A stretch of 22,370 nucleotides of DNA from F23-B02 sp963610045 (lineage in GTDB: Bacteria > Bacillota > Clostridia > Oscillospirales > Oscillospiraceae). The notes under the pieces were generated by a model. The model made no database searches, was not told the DNA's origin, and saw nothing but the letters and a program-made list of their open reading frames with translations. The stretch spans positions 1 through 22,370 of the forward strand of contig CAVDMS010000022.1 in the NCBI GenBank assembly GCA_963610045.1, given 5' to 3'. This document shows positions 20,090 to 22,370 of the stretch, piece by piece. The position numbers and the translations under genes were made by a program. Numbering within the stretch: the first letter of the stretch is position 1; each line of letters begins with the position of its first letter.

Positions 20090-21178
20090 ATGAGCATAAG
20101 CGAACGTAAAAAGAAAATACTTGCGGCGCTTGTCGAGGAGCATATCAGAACGGCAGAACCCGTCGGCAGCAAGGTCATTGCCCGCATCGCCGACCTCGGT
20201 TGCAGCTCCGCAACGATCCGCAACGAGCTGTCGGAGCTTACCTCGATGGGCTATCTTGAGCAGCCGCACACCTCTGCCGGACGTGTGCCGACGCCTGCGG
20301 GCTATAGGATATACGTCAACGAGCTTATGCACAGGCAGAAGCTTTCGCTTGAGGAGACGGAGGAGATAAACCGTCGCCTGAACGATAAGATGACGCAGCT
20401 TGACAGCATGATGAGCGACGTCGGCAAAATGGCGTCACAGCTCACGGATTATCCGAGCCTCATGCTCACGAGCTATGCCCCCGCAACGATAAAGCGCTTT
20501 GATCTTATATATATTGATGCCAACACGTTCATAATTGTGGCGATGCTGAGCAACAATACCGTTAAGAACAAGCTTGTACACCTGCCGATCTCGGTGGATT
20601 CCGGGATGATCGCAAAGCTCTCCTCTCTCTTTAACGCAAACTTCACCGGAATATCGAACGAGAAGATAACGCCGCTTTTAATTAACAGCACCGAGCGTGC
20701 GGCGGACGATACGATGGGACTCACCGCAGTCATCGCCTCCTTTGCGATGGAGATACTTGCGGGACAGAGCGGAGTCGAAGCTTTCGTCACGGGTGAAAAT
20801 AGGCTGCTTAGTCAGCCGGAGTTTCGAGATCCCGACAAGGCGCACCGTCTTATGAGCTACCTGTCCGACGGCGGACATTTAATATCCGGCAACGTTATCG
20901 ACCCCAATTCGGACGTCACGGTGCTGATAGGTCCCGAAAACGTCGCCGAGGAGCTTAAAGACTCCAGCGTCGTCATAGCGAGCTATGACATGGGCGACAA
21001 TACGAAGGGTCTTATCGGAGTGGTAGGACCCACGAGAATGGATTATTCCGCAGTGGCAGCGAAGCTCAGCTTCCTTGCGGCAGGTCTTTCAAAGCGTCTC
21101 GGCGGCGGAGAGGCTCCCCCGTCGGGAATGCACAACAAGCTGATAATCAAGGGAGATGACATTATAGATGAGCACTGA
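20090..21178 (+). CDS. hrcA: Heat-inducible transcription repressor HrcA
   Basis: A 362-aa protein, the family's usual length of about 345. Residues 1-80 form the winged-helix DNA-binding part: SERKKKILAALVEEHIRTAEPVGSK, then LGCSSATIRNELSELTSMGYLEQPHTSAGRVPTPAGYRIYVNEL. The rest is the GAF-like dimerisation region, with TDYPSLMLTSYAPATIKRFDLIYID and VLIGPENVAEELKDSSVVIASYDMGDNTKGLIGVVGPTRMDYSAVAAKLSFLAAGLSKRL at the end. It represses its own operon through CIRCE. ATG 20090 is preferred, with GAGGTG at 20074-20079. A GTG at 20060 is in frame but lies inside the operator. It overlaps grpE by 11 nt. Confidence 0.95.
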   Translation: MSISERKKKILAALVEEHIRTAEPVGSKVIARIADLGCSSATIRNELSELTSMGYLEQPHTSAGRVPTPAGYRIYVNELMHRQKLSLEETEEINRRLNDKMTQLDSMMSDVGKMASQLTDYPSLMLTSYAPATIKRFDLIYIDANTFIIVAMLSNNTVKNKLVHLPISVDSGMIAKLSSLFNANFTGISNEKITPLLINSTERAADDTMGLTAVIASFAMEILAGQSGVEAFVTGENRLLSQPEFRDPDKAHRLMSYLSDGGHLISGNVIDPNSDVTVLIGPENVAEELKDSSVVIASYDMGDNTKGLIGVVGPTRMDYSAVAAKLSFLAAGLSKRLGGGEAPPSGMHNKLIIKGDDIIDEH

Positions 21179-21758
21179 GAAAGAGAAAAAGGACACCGCC
21201 CCCGTCGAGGAAAGCGCCGCCGAGGAAAGCAAGGAGGCAGCCCCCGTCGAGGAGGAAGCTAAAAAGGAAAAGAAGTCCAAGCCCAAAAAGGAAAAGGACA
21301 AGGAGTCCAAAAAGGCTCCCGACTTAAAGGAAGCCGCCGAAAAGCTCGTCCGTGAGGAAAAGGACAAATACCTTCGCCTCGCCGCCGAGTACGACAACTT
21401 CCGCAAGAGAAGCCAGAAGGAAAAGGATTCGCTTTACACCGACATCAAGGTCGACACGCTGCGCAAGTTCCTTCCGGTGTACGACAATCTTGAGCGTGCC
21501 TTAAAGCAGGAGACTGCGGACGAGGCGTACCGCAAGGGCGTCGAGATGATAATGGCGCAGTTCAAATCCACGATGGACGGACTCGGCGTCACCGAGATCG
21601 CAGCGGAGGGCGAGAAGTTTGACCCCGAAAAGCACAATGCGGTCATGCACGTTGAGGACGAGAGCTTCGGCGAAAACGAGATAGTCGAAGTGTTCCAGAG
21701 GGGCTTCACCCTCGGCGACAAGGTAATTCGTTTTGCCATGGTCAAGGTGGCAAACTGA
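21168..21758 (+). CDS. grpE: Nucleotide exchange factor GrpE
   Basis: A 196-aa protein. Residues 1-60 are a long Lys/Glu/Ala-rich low-complexity tail. A coiled coil follows (EAAEKLVREEKDKYLRLAAEYDNFRKRSQKEKD), with the conserved AEYDNFRKR, then LRKFLPVYDNLERAL and the beta head ending GEKFDPEKHNAVMHVEDESFGENEIVEVFQRGFTLGDKVIRFAMVKVAN, a textbook GrpE end. It releases ADP from DnaK. It overlaps the hrcA end and is followed by dnaK after a 49-nt gap. Confidence 0.97.
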   Translation: MSTEKEKKDTAPVEESAAEESKEAAPVEEEAKKEKKSKPKKEKDKESKKAPDLKEAAEKLVREEKDKYLRLAAEYDNFRKRSQKEKDSLYTDIKVDTLRKFLPVYDNLERALKQETADEAYRKGVEMIMAQFKSTMDGLGVTEIAAEGEKFDPEKHNAVMHVEDESFGENEIVEVFQRGFTLGDKVIRFAMVKVAN

Positions 21759-21807
21759 TTATATAAAAAAGTATATTATTTTCATTTTCAAATAGGAGGA
21801 AATTATT

Positions 21808-22370
<563 letters not shown>

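Noticed and set aside
21759..21807. Possible extra promoter between grpE and dnaK
   Set aside because: AT-rich but without a -35/-10 pair; only the dnaK ribosome site is clear.

Overview
The window looks like a chromosomal segment of a GC-rich, endospore-forming Clostridia (Firmicutes), probably near the Oscillospirales. That placement is inferred. It rests on the yabP-yabQ-divIC-S1 sporulation cluster, the CIRCE/HrcA-controlled hrcA-grpE-dnaK operon, strong AGGAGG-type ribosome sites and PBSX-like phage genes. No rRNA, tRNA or CRISPR array was seen.

Layout: (1) 1-252 holds several hairpins, one a clear terminator for a gene off the left edge, and a candidate ECF-type promoter. (2) 253-1265 (+) is an ECF sigma factor with a single-pass membrane PepSY protein that is probably its regulator, closed by a bidirectional terminator. 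(3) 1322-13138 (-) is one tight 19-gene phage-derived operon. In transcription order it encodes a candidate small terminase, large terminase, portal, prohead protease, decoration-like protein, major capsid protein, three neck proteins, sheath, tube, two tiny unrecognised proteins, LysM tail protein, hub, small gpV-like protein, gp25, gp47/J and gp48. (4) 13300-17282 (-) is potABCD, a polyamine ABC importer, with a good sigma-A promoter and a leader carrying two stem-loops. (5) 17432-19897 (-) is an RluA-family pseudouridine synthase, an S1-domain protein, divIC, yabQ and yabP. (6) 20013-22370 (+) is the heat-shock operon hrcA-grpE-dnaK, with dnaK cut by the window edge.

The phage-derived operon is the standout. 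Gene for gene it follows the PBSX (xtm/xkd) morphogenesis order. Reading frames are intact, most junctions overlap or are a few bases apart, and the catalytic motifs of the terminase and protease are present. It has no integrase, repressor, replication, holin/endolysin or tail-fibre gene. Only about 470 bp lie between the tube and LysM genes, where a tape-measure gene of 2-4 kb normally sits. It lies between host operons with a terminator at each end. The most economical reading is a long-resident, possibly domesticated particle: a capsid with a DNA-packaging motor and a stub contractile tail, perhaps gene-transfer-agent-like. That function is inference. The compact, lesion-free gene set and the missing tape measure are seen directly.
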